From positions 124,001-188,000 of the forward strand of contig NZ_VLPK01000006.1 of NCBI RefSeq assembly GCF_007558865.1: DNA of 64,000 nt, given 5' to 3'. Source of the stretch: Mucilaginibacter corticis. Its GTDB lineage: Bacteria; Bacteroidota; Bacteroidia; Sphingobacteriales; Sphingobacteriaceae. Below the pieces are notes generated by a model. It ran no database searches. It was given only the letters and a program-made list of their open reading frames with translations, and was not told the origin of the DNA. This document shows positions 1-8,936 of the stretch, piece after piece. The first letter of the stretch is position 1. The number at the start of each line of letters is the position of its first letter. Made by a program: the position numbers and the translations under genes.

Positions 1-1718
1 ATTATGACATCTCCAACTAGATTGTCGGTGATGGCACTATAGTGACTATATAAATAATGAGCCAGGGGATTTGTCCATGTTCCAACGCCACCCGGCGTCA
101 AGGGCGCCCAATTTAAGGTACCATCAGCATTATATAGAGTGGGCGCATTGGGCGGTAACAGCAAATCGCTAAAACTACCTAGTGATTGAACTGTATTATT
201 GTCATTTACATAGTTTCCGAAAAAGCTTATCTTAAATTTTTGGTTCGAAGAAGCGCTGTTTAGGCCGAAATGGAAAGCGGCTTTAGTGTCGGCACCTGGA
301 TCATTATAAACTGTGGCTTCCCGATGCCAGGTACCGCTTATTAAATATTGCGTGTTGTTATTTCCACCTGAAACAGATAAGTCGACGTTTCTATATTGTG
401 CGGCACCGCCCCAAAAATATTTGGCCCAGTCGGTATATCTGTCCTTGCTCCAGGCCCCATCAATATCATAATTATAATCGGTTGGATCTGTTGTAATTGA
501 AGGTATGGGAAGGCCATCATTTTTAAGGGCTTCTTCACGCATACTAATATATTGTTGTGTATTCAGCAGTTGCGGGAGCTTAGTTACTTTTCCGTACCCG
601 CCGTAGACATTGGCAGTAATTTTTGTAGCACCTATTTTCCCTTTCTTAGTTGTAATTAAAACCACTCCATTCGCTCCTCTACTTCCGTAAATAGCGGTTG
701 CATCGGCATCTTTTAGTATATCTATGGTTTCAATATCTTGTGGATTGATATAATTGAGTGGGTTACCACCGCTCAAATTTGTATTAACGAGTCCAAGTGT
801 TTGATCCATATAAGGCACGCCATCAATAACAAAGAATGGATTTGTATCCTTTACCAAACCGTCGGCTGGAATCGCATTCTGGCCACGAACTAACAAAGAG
901 AACGAACTACCTGGAAGTCCACTTCCCTGTGTTATGAATGCGCCAGTTACTCGGCCCTGCAGAGCTGTTAATGGATTGTTGATAGGTTCCTGTGCAATTT
1001 GGCTAGCGTTAACGGATGATACTGACCCTGTATTTAATAATTGGGTGGTAGTGTAGTAGCCTTTGTTGACTACGACTTCTTTGAGGTTGGTGTTACTGGC
1101 TTTGAGGGTGATGGTTTTGATCTTGGTCAATTCATTTGCTGTATATTCCTGGCTTTCGAAACCGATGAAGCTGAAGACGATGGTTGTTTTCTCGTCTGGG
1201 ACAGTAATCTCATAAAAACCTTTGTTATCAGTTAAAGTAGCCGTATTTAAATCTTTAACACGTACGGTAACTCCAGTCATTGGCTGACCGGTTTCATCGA
1301 TTACTTTGCCAGTAACAGTAACTTGGGCCAAATAAACCCTAGCTTGGTCAAATAAAGATTGCTCCTTAAGCTGCAAGATGATGTTTTTGTCTATTATTTT
1401 AAAGCTAACGGGTTGATCCTTGAAGCATTCATCAAGCGCCTTTTCTACAGAGGCATTCTTTAAATCTACCGTTATGGGCTTTGTTTTTATTTCCTGGTCA
1501 CTGTAAATAAAAAAGTAACCGGTTTGCTCTTTGATGGCTTTGATAGTTTCTTCGAGCGACGCATTCTTTTCCCTGAGGGTAACCTGGCTGTAGGTCTTTG
1601 CACTCACATTGAGAAAAGCGATGAACAGGATAAGAGTCGTCAGCTTCATAATCAAAAACGATTTTTTGAAGTAGGGCCATGCCTTGGGCAAGGCACGGAG
1701 ATTCGTGTAAAATTTCAT
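1..1718 (-). CDS. SusC/RagA-family TonB-dependent outer-membrane receptor, partial (C-terminus outside window)
   Basis: Outer-membrane importer for oligomers, energised by TonB. The start is the ATG at 1718; 572 codons lie in the window and no stop is reached, so the barrel C-terminus and the expected SusD partner lie to the left. After an N-terminal signal segment (Leu/Ile-rich, ending near SAKTYSQ) comes an STN domain (about residues 45-100), the part that contacts a FecR anti-sigma factor. Then follow a carboxypeptidase-D-like plug extension (VTGKVIDETGQPMTGV) and the TonB plug with the family signature DADATAIYGSRGANGVVLITT. The sigma and FecR genes upstream on the same strand make this a transenvelope signalling receptor. 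The substrate cannot be read from the sequence. Confidence 0.95.
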   Translation of the reverse strand, partial: MKFYTNLRALPKAWPYFKKSFLIMKLTTLILFIAFLNVSAKTYSQVTLREKNASLEETIKAIKEQTGYFFIYSDQEIKTKPITVDLKNASVEKALDECFKDQPVSFKIIDKNIILQLKEQSLFDQARVYLAQVTVTGKVIDETGQPMTGVTVRVKDLNTATLTDNKGFYEITVPDEKTTIVFSFIGFESQEYTANELTKIKTITLKASNTNLKEVVVNKGYYTTTQLLNTGSVSSVNASQIAQEPINNPLTALQGRVTGAFITQGSGLPGSSFSLLVRGQNAIPADGLVKDTNPFFVIDGVPYMDQTLGLVNTNLSGGNPLNYINPQDIETIDILKDADATAIYGSRGANGVVLITTKKGKIGATKITANVYGGYGKVTKLPQLLNTQQYISMREEALKNDGLPIPSITTDPTDYNYDIDGAWSKDRYTDWAKYFWGGAAQYRNVDLSVSGGNNNTQYLISGTWHREATVYNDPGADTKAAFHFGLNSASSNQKFKISFFGNYVNDNNTVQSLGSFSDLLLPPNAPTLYNADGTLNWAPLTPGGVGTWTNPLAHYLYSHYSAITDNLVGDVI

Positions 1719-1933
1719 TACATTTGCTAGTGTTTGGGTTAATACTGTATCAATCTTAGACAATTGTTTATTCTCCCTGTCGCGATCTGATCGGGACGGA
1801 GAAAGGGTAAACCCAAATATTTACCGTGGTCGTGCTTCCAACACTTCCGCGGTTTTTTTTGGCCCTACCTAATTCCGGTTTTACTGTGTTTCGTTTTGGG
1901 TACGGGTCATAGCTGTTTCATTAGGGTTGGCAT

Positions 1934-3034
1934 TTATTTAGTTATTATGATTTTCTTTCCTTCTATTCTATAATGGATATTCAAGTAGCTTAATATCTGC
2001 AGCGCCTGCGACGCATTCACGTTACGGTGTACTTCACCAGTAATGGTCTTGTTGGGTATTTCTCCTTCATAAGCCACTTCCACATCATACCAGCGTGCTA
2101 TTTGCCGCATCATCACCGGTACCGGCGTCTTTTCAAAACTGAAAGCACCGTTCTTCCAGGCAATTACCTGGTCAATATCGGCACGTTTTACATTTGTAGT
2201 GGTAGATACCGGAGAAATAGCCGTATAACCAGGTTTTAAGAGCTGCTCGTTAACTTTTACTGAGCCTTCGACCAACGTAGTAGCGGTAGCCGGTTCGTCG
2301 TTATAAGCGCTGATATTAAATCTGGTGCCGATATCTTCTGTCAACTGGTTATTGGTTTTTACTTTGAAAGGCATATGGACGTTATGCACCACTTCAAAAT
2401 AGGCTTCGCCTGTTAATTCTACGATTCTTTCGCTTACGAATTTGGTCGGGTATTTTAATGATGATGCCGCGTTGAGCCAAACTTTGGTTCCGTCCGGCAA
2501 TACTACACTGTATTGATGCCCTTTTGGCGTTTCCAGGATATTCTGGCCAATTTCTTCTGGCTGGTTATAAGTTAATAAACTGTCGTTGGATTTGTTGATA
2601 CCGGATGCGATCGCCCCTACTCTGGTTTTTTCAAGAACGATCTTTTTGCCGTTGGCTAAAGTCAGGATCGCACCGTTTGTTCCAGGTTTTAAGTCGTTTT
2701 CAACCTTTACTATTTGATCTGTTGCAGGTTTAGATTTTATATAGAAATATAATATAGCCGCTAAAGCCAGCAATATGGATGCAGCTATAGCAATTAATGG
2801 CATTAAGCGTCTAATCGCTGGTCTTTGATTTGGATTGATCGATGCCAAGACATGAGCGTACATCCGGTCGCGTACCGCGTCCGGACCTTCCGAATCATCG
2901 GATAGTTCCATGATCTCATCTCTTTGTGCCTGGTCCCATTGCGCCAGCCTGTCTGCTTCCTCTTCGGTCAACGTTCCCGTTTTCCATTTGTAAGCCAAAC
3001 GGCGTAATTCTTCTTTTGAAGGCATTTCTTCCAT
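1934..3034 (-). CDS. FecR-family anti-sigma factor
   Basis: Single-pass inner-membrane regulator that holds the adjacent ECF sigma factor and receives the signal from the STN domain of the SusC receptor. 366 residues: a cytoplasmic N-terminal helical part (1-75), one membrane segment (about 80-100, PLIAIAASILLALAAILYFY), a periplasmic FecR domain containing VWLNAASSLKYPTKF and ELTGEAYFEV, and a C-terminal DUF4974-type domain with IARWYDVEVAYEG. Length and order are typical for Bacteroidota. It lies between sigma (56 bp upstream) and SusC (about 215 bp downstream), the standard order. Confidence 0.95.
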   Translation of the reverse strand: MEEMPSKEELRRLAYKWKTGTLTEEEADRLAQWDQAQRDEIMELSDDSEGPDAVRDRMYAHVLASINPNQRPAIRRLMPLIAIAASILLALAAILYFYIKSKPATDQIVKVENDLKPGTNGAILTLANGKKIVLEKTRVGAIASGINKSNDSLLTYNQPEEIGQNILETPKGHQYSVVLPDGTKVWLNAASSLKYPTKFVSERIVELTGEAYFEVVHNVHMPFKVKTNNQLTEDIGTRFNISAYNDEPATATTLVEGSVKVNEQLLKPGYTAISPVSTTTNVKRADIDQVIAWKNGAFSFEKTPVPVMMRQIARWYDVEVAYEGEIPNKTITGEVHRNVNASQALQILSYLNIHYRIEGKKIIITK

Positions 3035-3090
3035 ATTGCCTTTATAGACGGCAATTTAAAAGACAACCCTATGTCGCTTTGAAAAAAAAA

Positions 3091-3672
3091 TTAAGAAATA
3101 TTCGCGATGAGTAAAATAACGGCCGGCAGCGAAGCGCTTAGGCCCTTGATGGCGCGGGTCATGTGGGCTTCCACCATTTTTTCAGAGATCTCCAGTTCGG
3201 CGGCGATCTGCTTGTTGGCCATCCCTTCTTCGCGGCTCATGCGGTAAACGATCCGGCATTTCTCCGGCAGGTTTTGGATAGCATCTTCCAGCTTCTCGGT
3301 CAATTCTTTTTCCAGCAGGGCAGAATCGGCCAAAGTATTTGAAGTGAGGATTTCAGCTTGGCCTGTCAGTTCGACGGTTTTAATTTGTTTGCGGTACTGG
3401 CTGTCTAACAGATCCAATACCCGGTAGCGGGTCGCAGCCGCCAAATAAGTATATAAAGTATAACGGAGTTCCAGTTTTTCCCGCAGGTTCCACAGTTTGA
3501 TCAGGACATCCTGCACGCATTCTTCCGCTTCTTCCAGGTTATTTAACCTGTTTAAAGCGACTGCTAATAATTTATCCCAGTAACGTTCAAATATTTCCTT
3601 CAGCGCCCGCTGATCGTCCTGTTTTAACAGGGCGACAAGTTCTTGATCAGTATAGGTATTAAGGGCGCGCAT
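3091..3672 (-). CDS. ECF-type RNA polymerase sigma-70 factor
   Basis: 193 residues with sigma region 2 (FERYWDKLLAVALNRL, AEECVQDVLIKLWNLREKL) and region 4 (LPEKCRIVYRMSREEGMANKQIAAELEISEKMVEAHMTRA, a helix-turn-helix). The C-terminus is hydrophobic (SASLPAVILLIANIS), as is common in Bacteroidota ECF sigmas. It is the first gene of the sigma-FecR-SusC unit and should direct transcription of the SusC operon when FecR releases it. Confidence 0.95.
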   Translation of the reverse strand: MRALNTYTDQELVALLKQDDQRALKEIFERYWDKLLAVALNRLNNLEEAEECVQDVLIKLWNLREKLELRYTLYTYLAAATRYRVLDLLDSQYRKQIKTVELTGQAEILTSNTLADSALLEKELTEKLEDAIQNLPEKCRIVYRMSREEGMANKQIAAELEISEKMVEAHMTRAIKGLSASLPAVILLIANIS

Positions 3673-3762
3673 GATCGGGGATTCGTATCTATCTAAAAAC
3701 GAATGTACTAAAAGTATTGCGCAAAGAAAAAAATTGAGTATTAACTGAGTGTTAAGTACAAT

Positions 3763-3792
3763 AAAAAGCCCGCAGTTTCTTGCGGGCTTTTT
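3763..3792 (-). terminator. Rho-independent terminator, bidirectional in form
   Basis: Twelve-base inverted repeat (AAAAAGCCCGCA / TGCGGGCTTTTT) with a 6-nt loop. A T-run follows on either strand. On the minus strand it lies 36 bp beyond the stop of the XRE gene and would insulate the sigma operon from it. Confidence 0.85.
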
Positions 3793-3828
3793 GTATTAAG
3801 GCCTTGTTTTGAGCAAGTTTTTTATAAA

Positions 3829-4053
3829 TCATTCCTCGATCAACTGACTTGGATTTATCTCCAACGCTTTCGCGAGCGCGAAAATCATAGAAATGCTGGT
3901 ATTGATCACGCCACGCTCGATCCGGCTAATCTGACTGAATTCTATCCCAACCAAATTTGCTAACGCTTCTTGCGCAAGATTGCGCTGCAATCGATACTTC
4001 CTGACATTGTTTGCAAGGATTTTAATAGCATGATTATCTCTAAGCTGTGGCAC
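3829..4053 (-). CDS. XRE-family helix-turn-helix regulator
   Basis: 74 residues that are almost entirely one Cro/CI-type HTH: VRKYRLQRNLAQEALANLVGIEFSQISRIERG followed by ALAKALEINPSQLIEE. There is no effector domain. It is divergent from the alpha-CTD-like gene at 4134, with a perfect 24-bp palindrome between the two genes that is the obvious operator. Probably an autoregulator; the target beyond the divergent pair is unknown. Confidence 0.85.
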   Translation of the reverse strand: MPQLRDNHAIKILANNVRKYRLQRNLAQEALANLVGIEFSQISRIERGVINTSISMIFALAKALEINPSQLIEE

Positions 4054-4083
4054 ATTCCAAAGCTTAGGTTAATTTTGATTTTG

Positions 4084-4107
4084 AATTAAGGCAAATTTGC
4101 CTTAATT
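4084..4107. promoter_or_regulatory. Perfect 24-bp palindrome, probable XRE operator
   Basis: Left half AATTAAGGCAAA, right half its exact reverse complement TTTGCCTTAATT. It is 30 bp upstream of the XRE start on one side and 26 bp upstream of the start at 4134 on the other. A dimeric HTH repressor binding here would control both genes. Binding is inferred, symmetry is seen. Confidence 0.65.
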
Positions 4108-4133
4108 TTACATGTACGTTTTAACCTTCCAAT

Positions 4134-4361
4134 ATGACGGGTAATTTAGGATCAGAATCCATTCTCCTCAAACCGATAAATTTATTACCTGTTAGTCCAG
4201 AATTAAAAAAAGCCTGTGTGTTAAACAGGCTTAGCAATTTAAGTGACTTATTGAAGTTGTCGATGAACGAGATTATAGAATTACCAAACTTCGACCATCG
4301 TCTTTGGAACGAGTATGTTGCTTTCTTAGAAGCGCATGGATTAGGCTACCACCTCAATTAA
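4134..4361 (+). CDS. Small stand-alone RNA-polymerase alpha-CTD-like protein
   Basis: 75 residues. The segment LKKACVLNRLSNLSDLLKLSMNEIIELPNFDHRLWNEYVAFLEAHGL follows the pattern of the RNA polymerase alpha C-terminal domain: a Leu-rich first helix, an 'L-x-DLL-x-L' second helix, then 'EIxELPNF' in place of the helix-hairpin-helix 'eLlkipNfGkkS', and a last helix. It lacks the Gly-Lys-Ser of the canonical HhH. It could bind DNA or regulators, or only share the fold. It is divergent from an XRE regulator across a shared palindrome. No enzymatic role is visible. Confidence 0.6.
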   Translation: MTGNLGSESILLKPINLLPVSPELKKACVLNRLSNLSDLLKLSMNEIIELPNFDHRLWNEYVAFLEAHGLGYHLN

Positions 4362-4802
4362 TTTATCCAGGTAGTGAAGCATTAGCAAAACAGCCTGCGA
4401 AGTTCCCAAATCAAACGTCCATCCTTCAAATGAAACTTATTGGCCACACTAACAGCACTTAAGTCAATCGCACAATTCGAGAATATATCACGCATCGGGA
4501 TGAAAAATTATGATATAAGCCTAGAAATAATTACCAGGTACAATTCGGCGAAAGGCCGTTTATCTCCTGAATTTAACAAAGTGGTGAGCTCCTGGTCTGT
4601 CCGTGCCTGAAGTGTAACCATTTGGGAAAATTGGAATACGAATATAAGGAAATGTTAAAGGATGCAAAATGGTGATAATGAATATTATAGCTAAATAAAT
4701 TTGAAATAAGGATTTTTATGAAGCTGGGTCGCGATGATCTTTTTGTCCAAATAAGTGCGAAGTCGGCCTCCGAATCAATGATCAAAACCGTGAGCATGTT
4801 CC

Positions 4803-4920
4803 TTACCACTTTGACTCAACTCATTCGTTGCGTTCTAATTGCCATGTTCAATAATTGATTACACAAATCGGAGCGCTATATCCTACCGAATCGTATGGTC
4901 ACGCATTGCGGAATTTCTAC
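4803..4920 (+). repeat. Dispersed intergenic repeat, copy A (left edge of defence island)
   Basis: About 118 bp that aligns, with substitutions and 1-bp gaps, to copies at 18662-18807, 40061-40204 and (inverted) 46736-46875. Shared landmarks are AATAATTGATTACAC, CTATATCCTACCGAATC, TATGGTCA and GCGGAATTTCTAC. Copy A lies in a 740-bp stretch (4362-5100) with no convincing gene. Short reading frames there (for example minus-strand 4573-4809) have no recognisable domain. Confidence 0.6.
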
Positions 4921-4921
4921 A

Positions 4922-4964
4922 CCTCGTAACTCGAAGGTCGTAGGTTCAATCCCTGCTACAAATA
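4922..4964 (+). tRNA. tRNA 3'-half remnant (possibly tRNA-Thr, anticodon CGT)
   Basis: The stretch begins in what reads as an anticodon loop (CTCGTAA), then a 3' anticodon strand CTCGA, a short variable loop and a complete T-arm: GTAGG, loop TTCAATC, CCTGC, all five pairs formed. A 7-nt acceptor 3' strand, TACAAAT, and A follow. No matching acceptor, D-arm or 5' anticodon strand exists upstream; repeat copy A ends there instead. This is the kind of 3' fragment left at integration sites. Thr assignment is tentative. Confidence 0.5.
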
Positions 4965-4975
4965 CCTCATAATTA

Positions 4976-5011
4976 GGCAGTTACTTTGAGTCGTAGCTGC
5001 CTTTCTTTTTT
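4976..5011 (+). terminator. Rho-independent terminator after the tRNA remnant
   Basis: Stem GGCAGTTAC / GTAGCTGCC (one T-G wobble), 8-nt loop, then TTTCTTTTTT. It is placed as a tRNA terminator would be, which supports reading the preceding sequence as a former tRNA gene end. Confidence 0.6.
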
Positions 5012-5100
5012 CTGTTAACGTATTATTAACGGTTCTTAGCTATTTCTTTGGCTTAATTAAAAGTACGACATTTTGAAAAAATTTCAAATTAAATGTTGTA

Positions 5101-5592
5101 TCACCGAGGGAATTCCTCGGGAAGAAACTCGTTAACTTTTTTGTTGAGTTCAACCACTTCATTCGAGCATTTAAGAATTTTTTCAAATAAGTCCTTCAGT
5201 TCCTGTTCTGTGTAATTTAAGGTTTTCGCGCCGTCACGTAAAGATATCAAGGAAATATCGTCGGTGTCTAAACGAGCAATCTGTACGTAATGAGCAAAGA
5301 AATTTCGTTGCTCTTTGATATATCTTAGTTCGCCAAATAGTTTCCCATAAAGTTTTTTAAAATTAGTGCCAGCTGACTTTTTGACTAATACCTCCATTGT
5401 GGCGATCTTGCCATCAAAATGGAAGCGGTCTAACAAAATTTCCCGCATCATATCCCAACGCGTGCCACGCTCTCCAACAAAGAAATCCAAAATAAAAACT
5501 TCAATGTGTTTTTCGAGCCAGCTGCAGGCATCAATAATGTGGCCTCGATGATTATGACCTACAAGGTTTCGTTCTTCTACAGATCGCGACAT
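5101..5592 (-). CDS. HEPN-like protein with R-x4-H motif, putative RNase or toxin
   Basis: 163 residues, predicted all-helical. The segment EQRNFFAHYV (R96, N97, H101) matches the HEPN signature R-[NDH]-x-x-x-H, placed late in a four-helix array as in HEPN RNases of toxin-antitoxin and abortive-infection systems. No signal or membrane segment. It stands alone, divergent from the NERD-helicase gene at 5753, at the left end of the island. Family knowledge suggests RNA cleavage or a host-defence role; nothing here proves activity. Many R-N-x-x-x-H proteins of this size are annotated only as hypothetical. Confidence 0.5.
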   Translation of the reverse strand: MSRSVEERNLVGHNHRGHIIDACSWLEKHIEVFILDFFVGERGTRWDMMREILLDRFHFDGKIATMEVLVKKSAGTNFKKLYGKLFGELRYIKEQRNFFAHYVQIARLDTDDISLISLRDGAKTLNYTEQELKDLFEKILKCSNEVVELNKKVNEFLPEEFPR

Positions 5593-5752
5593 TACTAGAA
5601 AGTTTATTACGAACTTACAAAATCTCAGAATAAAATTTATTCAGATTGATTTCAAGAATTCTAATCCAGCATTATAGTATCAATTTGGTAATTCGTAAAA
5701 ACAACTAGGTTGCAACGTTTTGATAATTAATTATATTTGGTTTTGTTTAATC

Positions 5753-7645
5753 GTGTCAAACCGACTTTATCCAACCTGGGAGCAACTTAAAGATGCACAT
5801 AATCCACTAACACCGGGGGAAGAAGCGCTGCTTTCATATTTGGATAAATATCTTCCCAAAGACAGCAACTGGACGAAAGACAAGCCACTTTCTGCTTATC
5901 GCGGGTGGCTAATTTTTGCTCAGCCTTTTTTAAATGGTAGCCGGCCGGATATTATTATATTTCATCCCTTTGTTGGCGTAGTCATTTATGAGGTTAAAGA
6001 TTGGGACTTGAATCTTTACAGTCGTGAAAAAGATGCCAATGGCCGTTGGGGAAAACTGTATGGTCGGAATGGTTCTAGTTCATATCAGGTAAAAAGCCCA
6101 ATCAAACAGGTAAATCACTACAAAGAAAAGATCATTGGCCAGCTTGTACCAGCAATAGGCGAAAGAATGGATAAGGATAAAAAGGCTTTTGGTTTAATTA
6201 AAACAGCCTTGTATTTCCATAAGTCACCGGAATGGAAAGCTGAAGAATTATTTGTAAACCCTGAAAAAGATAGTTCATATTTACCAATTTTGGGAAGTGA
6301 TTCGTTAATGCCGGGCAATTTGGAAAAGGTTGTACCTGACGTAAATTACAGTAATAGTTATTTTTGGGACATTGCTTGGAATGAAGAGTTGCTGTTTTGG
6401 TTTAATCCACCTTTTCATTATATCGAGCAAGGGGGACCTTTAACATTAAAGGGTAATCAAGAGAAATTAGCAATGCCTGCTGTAGGACATCACCGTGCGA
6501 GGGGCGTGGCCGGGAGCGGAAAAACACAGGCATTAGCATATCGTGCTGCGAATTTAGCATCATCAGGGCTTAACGTTTTAATTATCTCATTTAACATCAC
6601 ACTATGGCATTATATTAAGGATATGATCGCCAGAGCGCCCTTTAAATTTAAGTGGGATAAAATTACGTTCAGCCATTTTCATGGATTTTGTAAAGATAAA
6701 CTAAATGAGTTTGGTGAAGAATGGCCGAGATCGCCCGAACCAACCGTATTTGAATTTCCTTTCGAATATGAAAATGCCATTGAAAACTTTTTTAAGGCAA
6801 CTGTGCCAAATTCAGTTAGACAGGCAGTAGCAGGTGGTGATTATGACAAATACGATGCGATCCTGATCGATGAAGGGCAAGACTATCATGTGGAGTGGTA
6901 TGGGATGCTAAATGAACTTTTTCTTACTAAGCGTGATGAACTGTTGGTAGTTTGTGATAAAAAGCAAAATATCTATGACCGGGAAATGGATTGGATCGAT
7001 AAACGTGTTACCCGTCAAGGCCTTGAAAAATTTGTTTCCCCTTTCATTGATTTAACAGTGAGTTATCGTATGCCGCAAAAAGTAGCCGAACTATCTAACG
7101 AGTTCAGCGAGCTATTTAATTTGAATCAGGATATTAAGCTCTCAAAAATTGATATTCTGCCTGTACTATTGCACTCCCAGCACATTGTTTGGCTTAACAT
7201 AAGGGATTCTGAATGGCAAGATATGGTTTATCACGCATTCCGCCGCTTGAAGAAAGCTCAATACAGTCCTTCTGACATAATTTTACTATTGCCCAGTCAT
7301 AAACACGGGCAGGATTGTATAAATTTGTTTAAAGAAAAAGGCATTGAAGTTAATCATGTTTTTGAAGACAATTCCGAAGCTCGTTATCATCCGCATAAGA
7401 AGGCATTTTGGATGGGTGATAGCCGCCTGAAAATGTCAACAATTCACTCGTTTAAGGGCTGGGAGTTGCTTAATATTGTTTTGTATATCCCACTCGGAAT
7501 ACCGGACAACCCCAAAAAACTTGATGCTATTGTATACACCGCGATTACGCGAACTAAGGAAAACCTGATCGTTTTGAATTCAAATCAGAGATACGTTGGT
7601 TTTGGTGAAAAGTTCCCAAAAAAGTGGAACGAACAAGATGTGTGA
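5753..7645 (+). CDS. NERD-nuclease/UvrD-like superfamily I helicase fusion
   Basis: 630 residues from the GTG at 5753; an in-frame TTG at 5720 would add 11 hydrophobic residues that do not look like the family N-terminus. Residues 50-100 form a NERD (PD-(D/E)xK) nuclease core: RPDIII (D66) and YEVK (E80, K82). A SF1 helicase follows: P-loop GVAGSGKT (251-258), Walker B IDEGQD (373-377), motif V STIHSFKGWE and motif VI YTAITRTKENLIVL. Such proteins are frequent in defence islands and may process foreign DNA. The stop is 15 bp from the convergent cysteine desulfurase stop. Confidence 0.9.
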   Translation: MSNRLYPTWEQLKDAHNPLTPGEEALLSYLDKYLPKDSNWTKDKPLSAYRGWLIFAQPFLNGSRPDIIIFHPFVGVVIYEVKDWDLNLYSREKDANGRWGKLYGRNGSSSYQVKSPIKQVNHYKEKIIGQLVPAIGERMDKDKKAFGLIKTALYFHKSPEWKAEELFVNPEKDSSYLPILGSDSLMPGNLEKVVPDVNYSNSYFWDIAWNEELLFWFNPPFHYIEQGGPLTLKGNQEKLAMPAVGHHRARGVAGSGKTQALAYRAANLASSGLNVLIISFNITLWHYIKDMIARAPFKFKWDKITFSHFHGFCKDKLNEFGEEWPRSPEPTVFEFPFEYENAIENFFKATVPNSVRQAVAGGDYDKYDAILIDEGQDYHVEWYGMLNELFLTKRDELLVVCDKKQNIYDREMDWIDKRVTRQGLEKFVSPFIDLTVSYRMPQKVAELSNEFSELFNLNQDIKLSKIDILPVLLHSQHIVWLNIRDSEWQDMVYHAFRRLKKAQYSPSDIILLLPSHKHGQDCINLFKEKGIEVNHVFEDNSEARYHPHKKAFWMGDSRLKMSTIHSFKGWELLNIVLYIPLGIPDNPKKLDAIVYTAITRTKENLIVLNSNQRYVGFGEKFPKKWNEQDV

Positions 7646-7660
7646 CTTTTGTTGCTAATT

Positions 7661-8815
7661 CTATAAAACATCAAAAGCTTCAGTATAAGCTTTAATGAAA
7701 AGTTTCGCCGCGATTTCAATTTCAGAAATTGTGTTAAAACGACCAAGTCCAATTCGCAAAGTGTTAAAGGCATCGTCCCGCGGAACACCAATAGCTAATA
7801 GAACGCGCGAAGGTTCAATGCTTCCGGATTCACAGGCTGAACCCGTACTTGCAACTATTTCCGGTAGGTTGGCTAGTAACAAATCGGCTTCCGTATCAGG
7901 AAATGTTAAGTTGGAGTTGTTTGGTAAACGATTGCTAAGGTTACCATTAATTAACAGATCTGGTATGCCTGCCTTTAATAAGCTTTCAAAATGATCCCGT
8001 AATAGCGACAAATAATGTGTTCCTTCTTTTAATTCCTCGGCACATATTGCACACGCTTCTCCAAATGCTACAACGAGCGGAACGGGTAAGGTACCTGGAC
8101 GAAGACGGCTACCCGATTCTCCCCCGAACATGATCGGCTGAAGTTTATAAAGCAAATCCGGGTCTTGGTTGATCCAGATTGCGCCTACACCTTTTGGTCC
8201 ATATAATTTATGTGCGCTGAAGGTGAGCAAATCCACTTGACTGTCTGCAACATCCACAGAGATCTTCCCAACCGCCTGTGCTGCGTCTGAATGAAAAAAC
8301 GCACCGGCGCGGTGCGATAAGGCAGCCAATTCTTTTATCGGTTGTATCGTACCAATTTCAGAATTAGCTAGCTGGACCGAAACCAATACTGTTCGTTGAT
8401 CAATGATCTCGCGCGCTTTTTCCAAATCAACCGTACCGGTAATATCTATCGGCAAGTATTCGATCTGCCAACCATCATTTTCGAGGTACGAAAGTGGAGA
8501 TAATATAGCTTTATGTTCGATACCAGTAGTAACAATCTTACCTTTCTTTCCGGTTCTTTGGTAGTGGCCCTGCGCCAGCCCGATTAAAACAATGTTATTG
8601 CTCTCCGTCGCTCCTGAGGTAAAAACAAGCGTTCCATGTTGCCCGTTAATTAAATTATAGATTTTTTTCTCGGCTTCATTTACAGCATTTGCAGCGATCT
8701 CACCATAAAGATGATTGCTAGACGCATTACCATAAAATGTGGTATAAAATGGCACCATGCTTTCTATGACCCTTGGGTCACAGGCAGTAGTTGCATGGTT
8801 ATCTAAATAAATCAT
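7661..8815 (-). CDS. Cysteine desulfurase (IscS/NifS family; SspA/DndA-like by context)
   Basis: PLP enzyme taking sulfur from cysteine as a persulfide. 384 residues with the PLP lysine in TFSAHKLYGPKG (K203), the histidine H101 in IEHKA, HSDAAQ at 175-180, and the catalytic cysteine C328 in STGSACESGSIEPS. It is divergent from the DUF4007 gene, and the same cluster ends in a PAPS-reductase-like protein. In DNA phosphorothioation systems a desulfurase (DndA or SspA) supplies sulfur to such a protein. A housekeeping IscS role is possible, but no isc or suf gene is nearby. Confidence 0.92.
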   Translation of the reverse strand: MIYLDNHATTACDPRVIESMVPFYTTFYGNASSNHLYGEIAANAVNEAEKKIYNLINGQHGTLVFTSGATESNNIVLIGLAQGHYQRTGKKGKIVTTGIEHKAILSPLSYLENDGWQIEYLPIDITGTVDLEKAREIIDQRTVLVSVQLANSEIGTIQPIKELAALSHRAGAFFHSDAAQAVGKISVDVADSQVDLLTFSAHKLYGPKGVGAIWINQDPDLLYKLQPIMFGGESGSRLRPGTLPVPLVVAFGEACAICAEELKEGTHYLSLLRDHFESLLKAGIPDLLINGNLSNRLPNNSNLTFPDTEADLLLANLPEIVASTGSACESGSIEPSRVLLAIGVPRDDAFNTLRIGLGRFNTISEIEIAAKLFIKAYTEAFDVL

Positions 8816-8936
8816 CCTTATATTTGTTAGATTATTTTTATAAATAGGCCGAAAATAAAGATTATTTTTGATAGCTTGGACGTTGCCTGGCAGTTTTGTC
8901 GGGATCGTCCGGCCGCCTTATTACAAATACTGATAG

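Noticed and set aside
4573..4809. 78-codon minus-strand reading frame in the 4362-5100 gap
   Set aside because: No recognisable domain, low-complexity Ser/Tyr-rich end, and it overlaps repeat copy A; more likely chance or decay.
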